64,000 nucleotides of DNA. It comes from Pelagibius litoralis (GTDB taxonomy: Bacteria; Pseudomonadota; Alphaproteobacteria; Kiloniellales; DSM-21159). The notes beneath the pieces are model-generated. The model was not told the DNA's origin and ran no database searches. It was given only the letters and a program-made list of their open reading frames with translations. The DNA lies in contig JARFRB010000141.1 in NCBI GenBank assembly GCA_029287455.1, positions 1-64,000 on the forward strand, given 5' to 3'. Position numbers and translations under genes: made by a program. Of this stretch, positions 21,970 through 30,607 are shown piece by piece (position 1 is the first letter of the stretch; each line of letters begins with the position of its first letter).

Positions 21970-24303
21970 TCACAGACACTTCGAATGGCCGCAGGAGGTG
22001 CAGAGATCGCAGCCTTCCTGATGCACAAGAGAGAACGCGCCGCACTTGGGGCACTGTCTGAGCGGGCTCGCCGGGCCGCCCGAGGGAAGGTTCGCAACTT
22101 TGCGCCTTGCCTCGCTGGGCAGGTGATCCAGGCCGACCGAACCGGAGAGGAATCCAATATCGATCATGTGCCGCTCGATCACCTCGCCGATCGCGGCCAG
22201 CAGCGAGGGCACGTAGCGCCCGGACATCCAGGCACCGCCGCGCGGATCGAAAACCGCCTTCAGCTCCTCCACTACAAAGGCCACGTCGCCACCCCGCCGG
22301 AAAACCGCCGAGATCATGCGCGTCAAGGCCACGGTCCAGGCGTAGTGGTCCATGTTCTTCGAGTTGATGAAGACCTCGAAGGGCCTGCGGCGGCCATCCT
22401 GCACGATATCGTTGATGGTGATGTAGATGGCGTGATCGCTTTCCGGCCACTTCAGCTTATAGGTCCGGCCCGGCAGGGCCTGCGGGCGGTCCAAGGGCTC
22501 GCTCATGTAGACGACGTCTTCCGCCGGCTCCAGCGGCGCCGCGGCGACCAGGGCACCGCCAGCTCCCCCCGCTTCCGTTTCCGGCTCTTGGGCTTCCGGC
22601 GCTTCGGCTTTGGGCGCTTCCAGCACGGCGCCGCGCAGGGCACTTGGGCGATAGGTCGTACAGCCCTTGCAGCCGGAGTCGTAGGCTTCGTCATAGACCG
22701 TGCGGAAAGACTCGAAGTCGATCTCCGCGGGCAGATTGATGGTCTTCGAAACCGAGGCGTCGACGTATTTCTGCACGGCAGCCTGCATCGCCAGGTGCGC
22801 CTCCGGCGAGAGGCGCTGGGCATCGACGAAGGCCTCCGGCAAGGGAGCGTCCTCGCCGAAGCGCGCCCGGAACAGGCGGTAGGCATGGTCCTGCACGCTT
22901 TCCGGCCGGCGGCTGCCGTCCGGCTGAGTCACCTGGCGGGTGTATTCGAAGGCGAAAACCGGCTCGAGGCCCGAGGAGACGTTGTCGGCCAAGAGCGAGA
23001 TTGTCCCGGTGGGTGCGATCGAAGTGACCAGCCCGTTGCGCATCCCCTTCTCGGCGATCGCCCCGCGAATGTCCTCGTCGAGTTCGCCGACCGTCTCGCC
23101 CGAGAGAAAGGCCTCCCGATCGAACAGCGGGAAGGCCCCCTTCTCCGCCGCCAAGTCGGCGGAGGCGAGATAGGCCGCGCGCCGCAACCGGGCCATCCAG
23201 CGCTCGGCCGCCTCCACCGCCGCCCCGCTGCCGTAGACCAAACCGCAGAGGATCAGGGCATCGCCCAGGCCGGTGAGCCCGAGCCCGATGCGCCGTTTGG
23301 CCATGGCCTCCGCACGCTGCGCATCCAAAGGAAAGCGCGATACGTCGATGGCATTATCCAGCATACGCACGGCCACGCGCACCACCCGGTCGAGTTCCTC
23401 CTCGTCCAAGCGGGCGTCTTGCGTAAAACCGTCGCACACCAGGCTCGCCAGATTGATTGAGCCCAGCAAACAGGCCCCATAGGGCGGCAGGGGCTGCTCG
23501 CCGCAAGGATTGGTCGCGGCGATGGTTTCGCAGTAGGCGAGGTTGTTGCGCCGGTTGATCCGGTCGATGAAGATCACCCCCGGCTCGGAAGCGGCATAGG
23601 TCGCCTCGAGGATCTTGTCCCAGAGCTCGCGCGCCGGCAGGACCCGGTAGGTGGTGCCGCCGAAACTCAGCTCCCAGGAGGCATCCTTGCCCACCGCCTC
23701 CATAAAGGGGTCGGTCACCAGCACCGAGAGATTGAAGTTGGTGAGGTGCCCCGGCTGTTGCTTCGCGGTCACGAAGTCCTCGATATCTGGGTGATCGCAG
23801 CGCAGGGTGGCCATCATGGCGCCGCGCCGGCTGCCCGCGGACATAATGGTCCGGCACATGGCGTCCCAGACCTCCATAAAGCTCAGCGGCCCGGAAGCGT
23901 CGGCGCCGACCCCCGCCACTGGCGCCCCTTTCGGCCGCAAGGTGGAGAAGTCGTAGCCAATGCCCCCGCCTTGCTGCAGGGTGAGTGCCGCCTCGCGCAG
24001 GCCGGAGAAAATGCCGCTCATGTCGTCGGGGACCGTGCCCATGACGAAGCAATTGAACAGCGTCACGTTGCGGCCGCTGCCCGCCCCCGCCAAGATGCGC
24101 CCGGCGGGCATGAACTTGAACCCCTCCATTGCCTCGTAAAAGGCGTCTTCCCAGACTTCGGGTTGCGCTTCCGCGCGCGCAAGCGCTTTCGCGACGCGGC
24201 GCCAGCTGTCCTCGATCGTGCGGTCCAAGGGCCGCCCGTCCAGACCGCGCAGCCGGTACTTCATATCCCAGACTTGTTGAGAAATGGCGGATTCCAGCGT
24301 CAC
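21970..24303 (-). CDS. nrdJ: adenosylcobalamin-dependent (class II) ribonucleoside-diphosphate reductase
   Basis: 777-residue class II reductase that makes deoxyribonucleotides using coenzyme B12. The active site NPCGEQ is at 265-270, with C267 the thiyl-radical cysteine. The redox pair is C85 and C278 (GACLLGS); C278 is 11 residues past C267 as in Thermotoga NrdJ. The C-terminus is a Cys-rich tail (CPKCGAF...CDLCTSCGHSKC) that shuttles electrons from thioredoxin. GTG 24303 follows GAGGA by 6 bases. The promoter and LexA box upstream suggest DNA-damage control. It makes this cell's dNTP supply, at least in part, B12-dependent. Confidence 0.95.
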   Translation of the reverse strand: MTLESAISQQVWDMKYRLRGLDGRPLDRTIEDSWRRVAKALARAEAQPEVWEDAFYEAMEGFKFMPAGRILAGAGSGRNVTLFNCFVMGTVPDDMSGIFSGLREAALTLQQGGGIGYDFSTLRPKGAPVAGVGADASGPLSFMEVWDAMCRTIMSAGSRRGAMMATLRCDHPDIEDFVTAKQQPGHLTNFNLSVLVTDPFMEAVGKDASWELSFGGTTYRVLPARELWDKILEATYAASEPGVIFIDRINRRNNLAYCETIAATNPCGEQPLPPYGACLLGSINLASLVCDGFTQDARLDEEELDRVVRVAVRMLDNAIDVSRFPLDAQRAEAMAKRRIGLGLTGLGDALILCGLVYGSGAAVEAAERWMARLRRAAYLASADLAAEKGAFPLFDREAFLSGETVGELDEDIRGAIAEKGMRNGLVTSIAPTGTISLLADNVSSGLEPVFAFEYTRQVTQPDGSRRPESVQDHAYRLFRARFGEDAPLPEAFVDAQRLSPEAHLAMQAAVQKYVDASVSKTINLPAEIDFESFRTVYDEAYDSGCKGCTTYRPSALRGAVLEAPKAEAPEAQEPETEAGGAGGALVAAAPLEPAEDVVYMSEPLDRPQALPGRTYKLKWPESDHAIYITINDIVQDGRRRPFEVFINSKNMDHYAWTVALTRMISAVFRRGGDVAFVVEELKAVFDPRGGAWMSGRYVPSLLAAIGEVIERHMIDIGFLSGSVGLDHLPSEARRKVANLPSGGPASPLRQCPKCGAFSLVHQEGCDLCTSCGHSKCL

Positions 24304-24357
24304 AACCGTCCTCGAATCGAAAGTCAGCGCCTGATGGTGGGCCTGCCCGCCCCCTCG

Positions 24358-24386
24358 AAAATAAGAGCCAGGGCCGCGCTGGTCAA
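24358..24386 (-). promoter_or_regulatory. sigma-70-type promoter of nrdJ
   Basis: On the minus strand TTGACC (24386-24381) is followed after exactly 17 bases by TATTTT (24363-24358). Both are good matches to housekeeping consensus hexamers, and the nrdJ GTG lies about 55 bases past the -10, leaving a normal leader. Confidence 0.7.
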
Positions 24387-24392
24387 GAATTT

Positions 24393-24407
24393 GTTCTCTT
24401 AACGTTC
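24393..24407. promoter_or_regulatory. alphaproteobacterial LexA (SOS) box upstream of nrdJ
   Basis: GTTC at 24393-24396 and GTTC at 24404-24407 are separated by 7 bases, exactly the GTTC-N7-GTTC (equivalently GAAC-N7-GAAC) LexA motif of alphaproteobacteria. It lies 6 bases upstream of the nrdJ -35 element in a 120-base intergenic gap. Confidence 0.6.
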
Positions 24408-24423
24408 TTGTCCGCCGGCCAGG

Positions 24424-25146
24424 TTATTGCTTGCCTGCAGCTTCTTGGGTGAGCGTCACGCTTGCTGTCTCGATCGTGTCGCGCAAGCGGTTCAGGAACG
24501 CGCGGCGGTCCAGGCCTGGCGGTATCGGCGGGAGGAATTGCACCACGATCCTTCCAGGCCGCTTCGCGAAGGCCCGGCGGTACCAATAGGAGCCGGAGTT
24601 GACCGCCACCGGCACGATCGGCACTTCAAGCGCTTGATAGAGCGCCGCGACACCCGGGTGATAACGCCCCCCTTCGCCTGGCGTCACACGGGTGCCTTCG
24701 GGAAAGATCACGATCGTGCGGCCCTCGGCGAGCCTCGCGCGGGCCTCGGCGACCATATGGCGCAGAGCTTTCGCCCCACCGGAGCGATCGACCGCCACAT
24801 TCCCCGCCGCCGCGAGATACCAGCCGAACAAGGGCACGCGGAGCAGCTCCCGCTTCAGCACGAAGATGGCGTCGTGAATCACCACGGGAAAAACCAGCGT
24901 CTCGAAGGCCGACTCGTGCTTGCTCGCCACCACGCAGGGGCCACCAGGCATATACTCGCGCCCCCTCACCTCGTAGGACAAACCGCAGACGACGCGCAGC
25001 AGGACCAGCAAGCCCCGCGACCACAGCCGCGAGATCGGAAGAACCCACCTGGCCCCCAAGAGCACGCTGGGAAGCAGCAGTAACATCACCCCCACATTCC
25101 AAATCAGCGCGAGAATGTTGAAGCAAAAGGACCGGAACCAGATCAT
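24424..25146 (-). CDS. plsC: 1-acyl-sn-glycerol-3-phosphate acyltransferase
   Basis: 240-residue membrane-associated enzyme that acylates lysophosphatidic acid to phosphatidic acid. An N-terminal hydrophobic segment (8-35) anchors it. Acyltransferase motif I is SKHESAFET at 76-83, where the usual HX4D aspartate is a glutamate (H77...E82). Motif III FPEGTR and motif IV VPIVPVAVNSG are intact. Its start overlaps the stop of the YdcF-type gene by 4 bases; the run ftsE-ftsX-ydcF-plsC is a familiar alphaproteobacterial order. Confidence 0.93.
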   Translation of the reverse strand: MIWFRSFCFNILALIWNVGVMLLLLPSVLLGARWVLPISRLWSRGLLVLLRVVCGLSYEVRGREYMPGGPCVVASKHESAFETLVFPVVIHDAIFVLKRELLRVPLFGWYLAAAGNVAVDRSGGAKALRHMVAEARARLAEGRTIVIFPEGTRVTPGEGGRYHPGVAALYQALEVPIVPVAVNSGSYWYRRAFAKRPGRIVVQFLPPIPPGLDRRAFLNRLRDTIETASVTLTQEAAGKQ

Positions 25147-25793
25147 TGCGTCACGCCCTCATCCCCGCGCCGAGGCGGCGCCCCCCGGATCGCGGCCAAG
25201 AGGTATTTAGCGCACTCGCGGGCAAGCAGGCTGATGGAGCGGGATGAGCGCCACCAGGCGTCATGCCGGAAACCGGGCGGAAACACCGGATGGGGCAGGA
25301 TCCGCTTATCCGGCATGGCGCGCTGAAATTCGAGCAGACTGCGCGGCATGTGGTAGACAGCGGTGACCAAGCGCAGGGAGTCGAAACCTTCCGCGCGCAT
25401 CCACTCGGCGGTCTCCAACGCGTTCCCGCGCGTGTCGTCAGCTTCGTATCCAAGGGCGATGCAGCATTCCAGATTTTCCGGGTCCCGCTGCGATAGGCTG
25501 AGCAGTTCCCCCACCTCGACGCCGCGGTACACGCCCGACACGAACAGCTTGGGGGCCGCCCCTTGGGCCAGCAAGTCGAGGCCGCTGGTTAGGCGGTCCT
25601 GCCCACCCGTCAACACCACGATGGCGTCGGTCGGTTCCTCGGCGCTGGGCGCTGCCGCGGGAAGCTTGGCGGCAAACCAGAGCAGGCCGGCGGCGGGAAC
25701 GGTCAGGCCAAGTGCTAGGATGATGAGCCAGCGCGCCAGGCCCCAACGACCCCCGCGATGGCGCCCCTCATCATGGCGCCCCGCGGCCTTCAT
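25143..25793 (-). CDS. YdcF/SanA-like DUF218 membrane protein
   Basis: 216 residues with one N-terminal transmembrane helix (about 20-43) and a DUF218 domain: DAIVVLTGGQDRLTSGLDLLAQG, KLFVSGVYRGV, DDTRGNALETAEWM and LVTAVYHMPRSLLEF. DUF218 proteins such as SanA and ElyC affect envelope permeability and peptidoglycan or lipid-carrier metabolism; the exact reaction is unknown. Overlaps plsC by 4 bases and follows ftsX by 13 bases, consistent with an envelope operon. Confidence 0.88.
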   Translation of the reverse strand: MKAAGRHDEGRHRGGRWGLARWLIILALGLTVPAAGLLWFAAKLPAAAPSAEEPTDAIVVLTGGQDRLTSGLDLLAQGAAPKLFVSGVYRGVEVGELLSLSQRDPENLECCIALGYEADDTRGNALETAEWMRAEGFDSLRLVTAVYHMPRSLLEFQRAMPDKRILPHPVFPPGFRHDAWWRSSRSISLLARECAKYLLAAIRGAPPRRGDEGVTQ

Positions 25794-25806
25794 ATGCTTC
25801 TCGCGC

Positions 25807-26775
25807 TCATGAGAGGCGCGACAGGGTGCGCAAGACGGTCCAGCGCGCGCTCACCATGGCCAAGAGCGCCGTGGCCGGAGGCAGCAGCGCCAAGGGAATC
25901 CAATCGGACAGACTCAAACTGAAGGGCAAAACCTCCCGCCCCGTTTCCCCGAGCAGCAGGCGCGTCGCCAGGGCGGCCGGAATCAGCAGCGCGACACCGA
26001 TCAGCCCACCCTTCAGGCCGAGATGCAGGGCATGGGTCTGAAACTGGCGCGCGATATAGCGGTCCCGCGCGCCGATCAAGTGCAGCAGCTCGATCACCTG
26101 CCTGTGGATCGAAAGGCCGGTGCGGGTGACGAACACGACACTCACGGCGGCCGCGGCCCCCACCAAGGCAACCACCATGAGGGCCAAGAGCTCCAAGGAT
26201 TGGGTCAGGGACAAGACGTTGCTAAGCCAGAGCTGGTGGTCGTCGACCCGCGCTTCCGGCACCGCCGCCGCCAGCCGCTCGGCAAGTTCGGCGGCGGCTC
26301 CCTCGGCGGGATTGGTCAGGGTGACCGCGATCACGTCGGGTAGCGGAAGCCGCGCGGCGAGATCGGGATCGTCAAGCCAAGGACGGAGCATCTCCAGCAC
26401 TTCCGGCCGCTGCAAGACCTCCGCGCCGCGCACCCCCGCCGTGCCGATGATCACCGACACCGCGTTGTCGAGCCTCCCAGCGGCCTGGCCCGCCGCCTGG
26501 CCAGCAGAGGGCCCTGCTTCGCGCGGAATCTGCACCGTCAAGCGCCCGGCCAACCCGGCTTCCCAGCGCGACGCGGCGTTATTGGCGAGCGCCGCCCCCA
26601 GCATCGCCAGACCGGCCAGAAATACCATGAAGCCAATCAGCCACGGCAGGAACCGGGCCGCCGCGTCTTGGCTGAGGGGCAAGGCCGTCTTTGGCTTGCG
26701 GGCCAGCCGCTCTTTCCACGACCGCCGCCGCTCAGGCATCTTGTAGTCGGGCATGGCGTCATCTGGCACCCTCAT
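25807..26775 (-). CDS. ftsX: cell division protein FtsX
   Basis: 322-residue permease-like subunit of FtsEX, which couples ATP binding at the septum to activation of peptidoglycan hydrolases. Four membrane helices are visible (about 43-63, 205-230, 258-282 and 292-312). The large periplasmic loop contains the expected LPDVIAVTL segment, and VIELLHLIGARDRYIARQFQ is the conserved cytoplasmic region. The ATG overlaps the ftsE stop (ATGA). ATG 26754 is an alternative start. Confidence 0.92.
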   Translation of the reverse strand: MRVPDDAMPDYKMPERRRSWKERLARKPKTALPLSQDAAARFLPWLIGFMVFLAGLAMLGAALANNAASRWEAGLAGRLTVQIPREAGPSAGQAAGQAAGRLDNAVSVIIGTAGVRGAEVLQRPEVLEMLRPWLDDPDLAARLPLPDVIAVTLTNPAEGAAAELAERLAAAVPEARVDDHQLWLSNVLSLTQSLELLALMVVALVGAAAAVSVVFVTRTGLSIHRQVIELLHLIGARDRYIARQFQTHALHLGLKGGLIGVALLIPAALATRLLLGETGREVLPFSLSLSDWIPLALLPPATALLAMVSARWTVLRTLSRLS

Positions 26776-27470
26776 AGGCGGTCGTCCCGCAGGGCGGCGG
26801 TTTCAGGCTGCGCCGGCTCCATGGCAATGTGGCCAGCTTCCAGCCGCAAACAGGGCTGCTTGAAGCGCCGCATGAAGGCCTCGCTGTGGGTCGCGATCAG
26901 CACCGTGGTTCCGGTGCGGTGCAGCTCCTGGAAGAGGAACAGAAGCCTCATGGCGATGCGGTCGTCCACATTGCCGGTGGGCTCGTCGGCGAGCAGCAGG
27001 CTTGGCCGCCCAATGACCGCCCGGGCGATCGCGACGCGCTGCTGCTGACCACCGGAAAGGGTGGGCGGATAGGCATCCATGCAGTCCGCCAGCCCGACCC
27101 AGGTCAGCAATTCCCTGACCTTTTCCTGGGCTTTGGCCTCCGGCTCGCCGGAGACCGTTAGGGGCAGGGCCACGTTCTGCAGCGCCGTCAGATGATCGAT
27201 AAGGTGAAAATCCTGAAAAACAACGCCGATACGCCGCCGCATCAGGGCCCGGTCCTCGCGGGTCAGGGTGGAAACATCCCGCCCGAACAGGCTGATCCGT
27301 CCCGAGGAGGGCTGCTGTCCGAGATAGAGGCACTTCAAAAGAGACGACTTGCCCGCGCCACTTGCCCCAAGCAAAAAATGGAACGATCCCGGCTCCAGGC
27401 GGAAGGAAACGCCGCTCAGGATGTCGGGGCCTTGACCATAGTGCAAGGAGACGTTTTCTAGCCGAACCAA
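26772..27470 (-). CDS. ftsE: cell division ATP-binding protein FtsE
   Basis: 232-residue ABC ATPase partner of FtsX. Walker A is GASGAGKSS, the Q-loop is FQDFHLIDHL, the signature is [14 protein letters not shown], Walker B is LLLADEPTGNVD and the switch is ATHSE. The TTG at 27470 (protein MVRLENVSLHYG) is preferred: it gives normal FtsE length and GGGAGG lies 11 bases upstream. An ATG at 27569 would add 33 unconserved residues and lies inside a perfect TATAAT -10 box on the same strand, so it is unlikely to be transcribed from that promoter. Confidence 0.9.
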   Translation of the reverse strand: MVRLENVSLHYGQGPDILSGVSFRLEPGSFHFLLGASGAGKSSLLKCLYLGQQPSSGRISLFGRDVSTLTREDRALMRRRIGVVFQDFHLIDHLTALQNVALPLTVSGEPEAKAQEKVRELLTWVGLADCMDAYPPTLSGGQQQRVAIARAVIGRPSLLLADEPTGNVDDRIAMRLLFLFQELHRTGTTVLIATHSEAFMRRFKQPCLRLEAGHIAMEPAQPETAALRDDRL

Positions 27471-27567
27471 TGGGTTGCCGATCCTCCCGAAGCCTCGCGG
27501 CTGAAGATGGCACGGCCCAGGCCCGCCGTAAAGACTCGCGCTGGCTTGCCTTCGACTGTACTGCGCC

Positions 27568-27596
27568 ATTATAACGTGAGAAACTGCTGTTATACT
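27568..27596. promoter_or_regulatory. overlapping divergent -10 elements of ftsE and the zinc-ribbon gene
   Basis: On the plus strand an extended -10, TGTTATACT, ends at 27596, 15 bases before the zinc-ribbon gene start. On the minus strand a perfect TATAAT lies at 27573-27568, facing ftsE. The two -10 boxes are only 17 bases apart, so polymerase binding at one should hinder the other. Confidence 0.5.
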
Positions 27597-27611
27597 TTCG
27601 GTGCGAGTTCA

Positions 27612-28337
27612 ATGGAGTTAATTTGCCCAGCCTGCCAAGCCCGCTTCCGGGTGGACGCTTCCCGGATCGGCCCTACCGGCCGAAAGGTGCGCTGCGGCCG
27701 CTGCCAGCATGAGTGGGTTCAGCACCGGCCCGAGGAAGGCCCGGTGCTTGCCGCGGCCGGCGCGGGTGGAATGGCCGCCGGGGCATTGGGCGCGGCCGTT
27801 CCGGCCTTGGAAACGGGCGCCAGCTCCGACTCTCCGCTGGCGATGAAGGCTTTCGCGCCGGGCACCGGGTCCTTGCGCCTGGGGGACGACGGCGCGGGCG
27901 CCGGGTCTCTGCTTGCCGGATGGCTGCTGTTCTTCCTGGTGGCGGGCGCGATCTTGCTTGGGGCCTGGTACAAGAGAGAGTGGATCGTCGAGAATGCCCC
28001 CGCGGCCGCGCAAATCTACGCCTTGATGGGTATCGAGGTCGGACCGCCCCTCGAAGCATTGCAACTTTACGACGTGACCTCGGTGCGGCGCACGGTGGAG
28101 GGCCAGCGCCTTCTGGTGGTCGAGGGCAAAATTCTGAACACCTCCGAGCAAACCCTGGCGGTTCCGGAGCTGCAGGCCGAGATTAGCGCACCGGACGGAG
28201 AGGTCCTGGTGGAATGGCGCTTCGTCGTTGACGAGGGAGAGTTGCTTCCCGGCGCCAGCGCCACCTTCGAAACCTCGACTCAGAACCCGCCGCGCGAAGG
28301 CAATCTGGCAATCGTGTTTGTCGGCGCGCCGTCTTAG
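27612..28337 (+). CDS. MJ0042-type zinc-ribbon membrane protein
   Basis: 241 residues. The N-terminal zinc ribbon has the MJ0042 pattern: ICPACQARFRVDASRIGPTG then VRCGRCQHEW. A Gly/Ala-rich linker (40-95) leads to one transmembrane helix (about 102-120). The C-terminal domain (about 140-241) resembles DUF3426-like beta-sandwich domains (LLVVEGKILNTSEQTLAVPEL, NLAIVFVG). Such proteins are membrane-anchored with the zinc ribbon in the cytoplasm and are often next to ftsEX in alphaproteobacteria. Function unknown. Confidence 0.88.
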   Translation: MELICPACQARFRVDASRIGPTGRKVRCGRCQHEWVQHRPEEGPVLAAAGAGGMAAGALGAAVPALETGASSDSPLAMKAFAPGTGSLRLGDDGAGAGSLLAGWLLFFLVAGAILLGAWYKREWIVENAPAAAQIYALMGIEVGPPLEALQLYDVTSVRRTVEGQRLLVVEGKILNTSEQTLAVPELQAEISAPDGEVLVEWRFVVDEGELLPGASATFETSTQNPPREGNLAIVFVGAPS

Positions 28338-28447
28338 TTTCGCCTTTTTCCCTTTACCGCTTGTTAAATCCGCTTGTGCTATCACACCCCCGCGCAGGTA
28401 GGGGCTGGGCGCAACGGATAACGGCAGCAGGATGGCTAGAGGCTTCG

Positions 28448-28828
28448 ATGGCGAGAATCCTAATCGCGGAAGACGACCTGGCAGTGCGAACCTTCGTGAC
28501 CCGCGCCCTCACTCACCGTGGCTTTCACGTAACAGCGGTCCATGACGGCGCCGGCGCGCTCGAAATGCTGGAGAGCGAGAACTTCGACCTGCTGGTCAGC
28601 GACGTGGTGATGCCTGGTCTGGACGGCATCGGGCTGGCCCTCAAGGTTACAGTGGACCGGCCGGACTTGCCGGTGCTGCTGATGACCGGGTTCTCCGCCG
28701 AGCGGCAGCGGGCGCACAATCTCGACGAGCTGATTTGCGCCGTCCTCGTCAAACCCTTCACGCTGAAACAGGTCTGCGAGGTTGTCGAGGACACCCTGGG
28801 CCTTTCGTCGGTCCAACGGCTCAGTTGA
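28448..28828 (+). CDS. cpdR: CpdR-like single-domain response regulator
   Basis: 126 residues containing only a receiver domain: acidic pocket E8/D9/D10, phosphorylation site D52 (VSDVVMPGLDG), T80 (LLMTGFS) and K102 (VLVKPF). In Caulobacter, CpdR, when unphosphorylated, delivers substrates to ClpXP and thereby controls CtrA and other cell-cycle proteins. Length and the LLMTGFSAERQRAHNLDEL region match CpdR. No histidine kinase is adjacent, as expected, since the phosphorelay (CckA-ChpT) is encoded elsewhere. ATG 28448 is preferred; the frame is open further upstream but unconserved. Confidence 0.85.
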   Translation: MARILIAEDDLAVRTFVTRALTHRGFHVTAVHDGAGALEMLESENFDLLVSDVVMPGLDGIGLALKVTVDRPDLPVLLMTGFSAERQRAHNLDELICAVLVKPFTLKQVCEVVEDTLGLSSVQRLS

Positions 28829-28864
28829 GCCCCCGTCCCTAAACCCCAAACCAGGGGGGTGAGG

Positions 28865-30487
28865 CTAGAACAAACTGCCTTGCTTGCCCGGCCCCGGGGC
28901 CTTGGACCCTTTCGGCGAACCCGCGCGTTCGCGCGCGCCCGGTCCAGCCGTTCCGCCAGCTCCGGAACCCCTGCCCGCTTCGGCACCCTTGCCCAACGCG
29001 GCTTCGCGCGCCGCCACTTCGGCCGGGACCGCGCCATCCTGAAAACGGATTTCAAGATACCGGGCGAGCCGAGCCTGGTCGGCGCTGGTCACGAGGCCCG
29101 TTGGGCCGTGCACCACGGCAAACCCCCGTTTGAGCGTCGCCTGATATGAAACAGACTCAAGCACGCGCGCCTGTCCCATGAGATCAGTGGCACGGTCGCG
29201 CAGTGACCGATTCACGGCAGGCCCCAGCCGCCCGGACCAGGTCCTCAATTCTTCCGTCTCGTGCCGCAAGATCCCTAGCGGCGGCCGCGGGCGCAGCCCC
29301 AGCAGATCCCTCCGCCCTTGACGCAACACCGCCGCCGCGCGGATGCCGAGCTGCTTGCTCCGTTCCGCCAGCGCAAGGCCCGCCCGCTCCACCTGCTGGC
29401 GCGGATGCGGCAGGCGCGCCGCCAGACCGCCAAGCTGCTCCGTCTGACGCCGGAAAAGCCCCTTGATGCCGATTTCCAGACGCTCCGCGCGATCGTCGAG
29501 CTGTTGCGCCCGCTCGCCCAGCAGCCGGCGTGCATCCGGCAAGCCGCGCGCAAGCCCCGCCACGCGCTCGCGCCGCTCGGCCAGGGTGCGCCCGCCAGCG
29601 GCCACCAGGCGCCGGCCAAGATCGAGCGTGACCGTCAGAAGCTCACCGCGAACCGGCACCGCCATCTCCGCCGCTGCGGTCGGCGTGGGCGCCCTGCGGT
29701 CCGCGGCGAAGTCAACCAGGGTCGTATCCGTCTCGTGACCCACCGCGGAGATGAGAGGTATCTCACTCGCGGCCGCCGCGCGGGCCACGATCTCCTCGTT
29801 GAAGGCCCACAGGTCCTCCAGCGAACCGCCCCCGCGCGCGACGATCAAGAGGTCGGGCCTGGGCGTGCTGCCCCCCGTAGGCAGGGCGTTGAAGCCCCGG
29901 ATGGCGGCGGCCACTTGCTCGGCCGCGCCCTCGCCTTGCACCAAGACAGGCCAGACCAGCACATGGCGCGGGAAGCGCTCGGCCAAGCGGTGCAGGATAT
30001 CGCGGATCACGGCACCGGTCGGCGAGGTGACAACGCCGATGACCTCGGGCAGGAAGGGCAGCTTGCGTTTGCGCTCCTCGGCGAAGAGACCCTCGGCGGC
30101 GAGCTTCAACCGCCGCTCCTCCAAGAGCTTGAGCAGCGCGCCCTCGCCTGCCAACTCGATGGCCTCGATCACCATCTGGTATTTGGAGCGGCCGGCATAG
30201 GTGGTGATGCGCCCGACCGCGATCACCTCCATCCCATCCTCCGGCTTGATCCCGAGACGTCCCGCCGTGCCCCGCCAGCACACCCCATCGAGCACCGCGT
30301 CCGCATCCTTCAAGGCCATGTAAAGGTGACCCGACGCGGCGCGCTTGAAGCCGGAGACCTCGCCACGCACCCGCACCCGGTCGAATCCGCTTTCCAGGGT
30401 GCGCTTGATCGCGCCGCTGATCGCGCCGACCGTATATTCCGGCAGATTGCTTCCAGCACTGGCCGGTGTGCGCTTGTCGTCGCTCAT
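28865..30487 (-). CDS. xseA: exodeoxyribonuclease VII large subunit
   Basis: 540-residue nuclease subunit that degrades single-stranded DNA together with XseB. The N-terminal OB fold (about 10-110) begins [19 protein letters not shown]. The catalytic core has [35 protein letters not shown] and [23 protein letters not shown] in order. A long coiled-coil (about 280-420) follows, and a Gly/Ala/Lys-rich low-complexity tail of about 50 residues ends the protein. ATG 30487 ([10 protein letters not shown]) is preferred, with GGGACGAAAG just upstream. Confidence 0.95.
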   Translation of the reverse strand: MSDDKRTPASAGSNLPEYTVGAISGAIKRTLESGFDRVRVRGEVSGFKRAASGHLYMALKDADAVLDGVCWRGTAGRLGIKPEDGMEVIAVGRITTYAGRSKYQMVIEAIELAGEGALLKLLEERRLKLAAEGLFAEERKRKLPFLPEVIGVVTSPTGAVIRDILHRLAERFPRHVLVWPVLVQGEGAAEQVAAAIRGFNALPTGGSTPRPDLLIVARGGGSLEDLWAFNEEIVARAAAASEIPLISAVGHETDTTLVDFAADRRAPTPTAAAEMAVPVRGELLTVTLDLGRRLVAAGGRTLAERRERVAGLARGLPDARRLLGERAQQLDDRAERLEIGIKGLFRRQTEQLGGLAARLPHPRQQVERAGLALAERSKQLGIRAAAVLRQGRRDLLGLRPRPPLGILRHETEELRTWSGRLGPAVNRSLRDRATDLMGQARVLESVSYQATLKRGFAVVHGPTGLVTSADQARLARYLEIRFQDGAVPAEVAAREAALGKGAEAGRGSGAGGTAGPGARERAGSPKGSKAPGPGKQGSLF

Positions 30488-30507
30488 CTTTCGTCCCAAG
30501 GCGCGGC

Positions 30508-30551
30508 GAAAGCCGCCTTTGGAGGGGGCCGCGTTGGACGGGGCGGCTTTC
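30508..30551. repeat. 10-bp inverted repeat in the xseA/purD divergent region
   Basis: GAAAGCCGCC (30508-30517) and GGCGGCTTTC (30542-30551) are perfect inverted copies 24 bases apart, just upstream of xseA on its leader side. A smaller GCGGC-GAAA-GCCGC hairpin overlaps the left arm. It may be an mRNA leader structure or a binding site; the purD start lies 56 bases beyond it. Confidence 0.4.
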
Positions 30552-30607
30552 TCTGCTATCTAGGCTAAAACAATTCGCGACTCGTGGGCAGGGGAAAGGC
30601 ACGGCAC

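Noticed and set aside
24304-24423. Cobalamin riboswitch in front of nrdJ or the adenosyltransferase gene
   Set aside because: The gaps before both genes are too short or lack the conserved B12-box pattern, so nothing supports a riboswitch.
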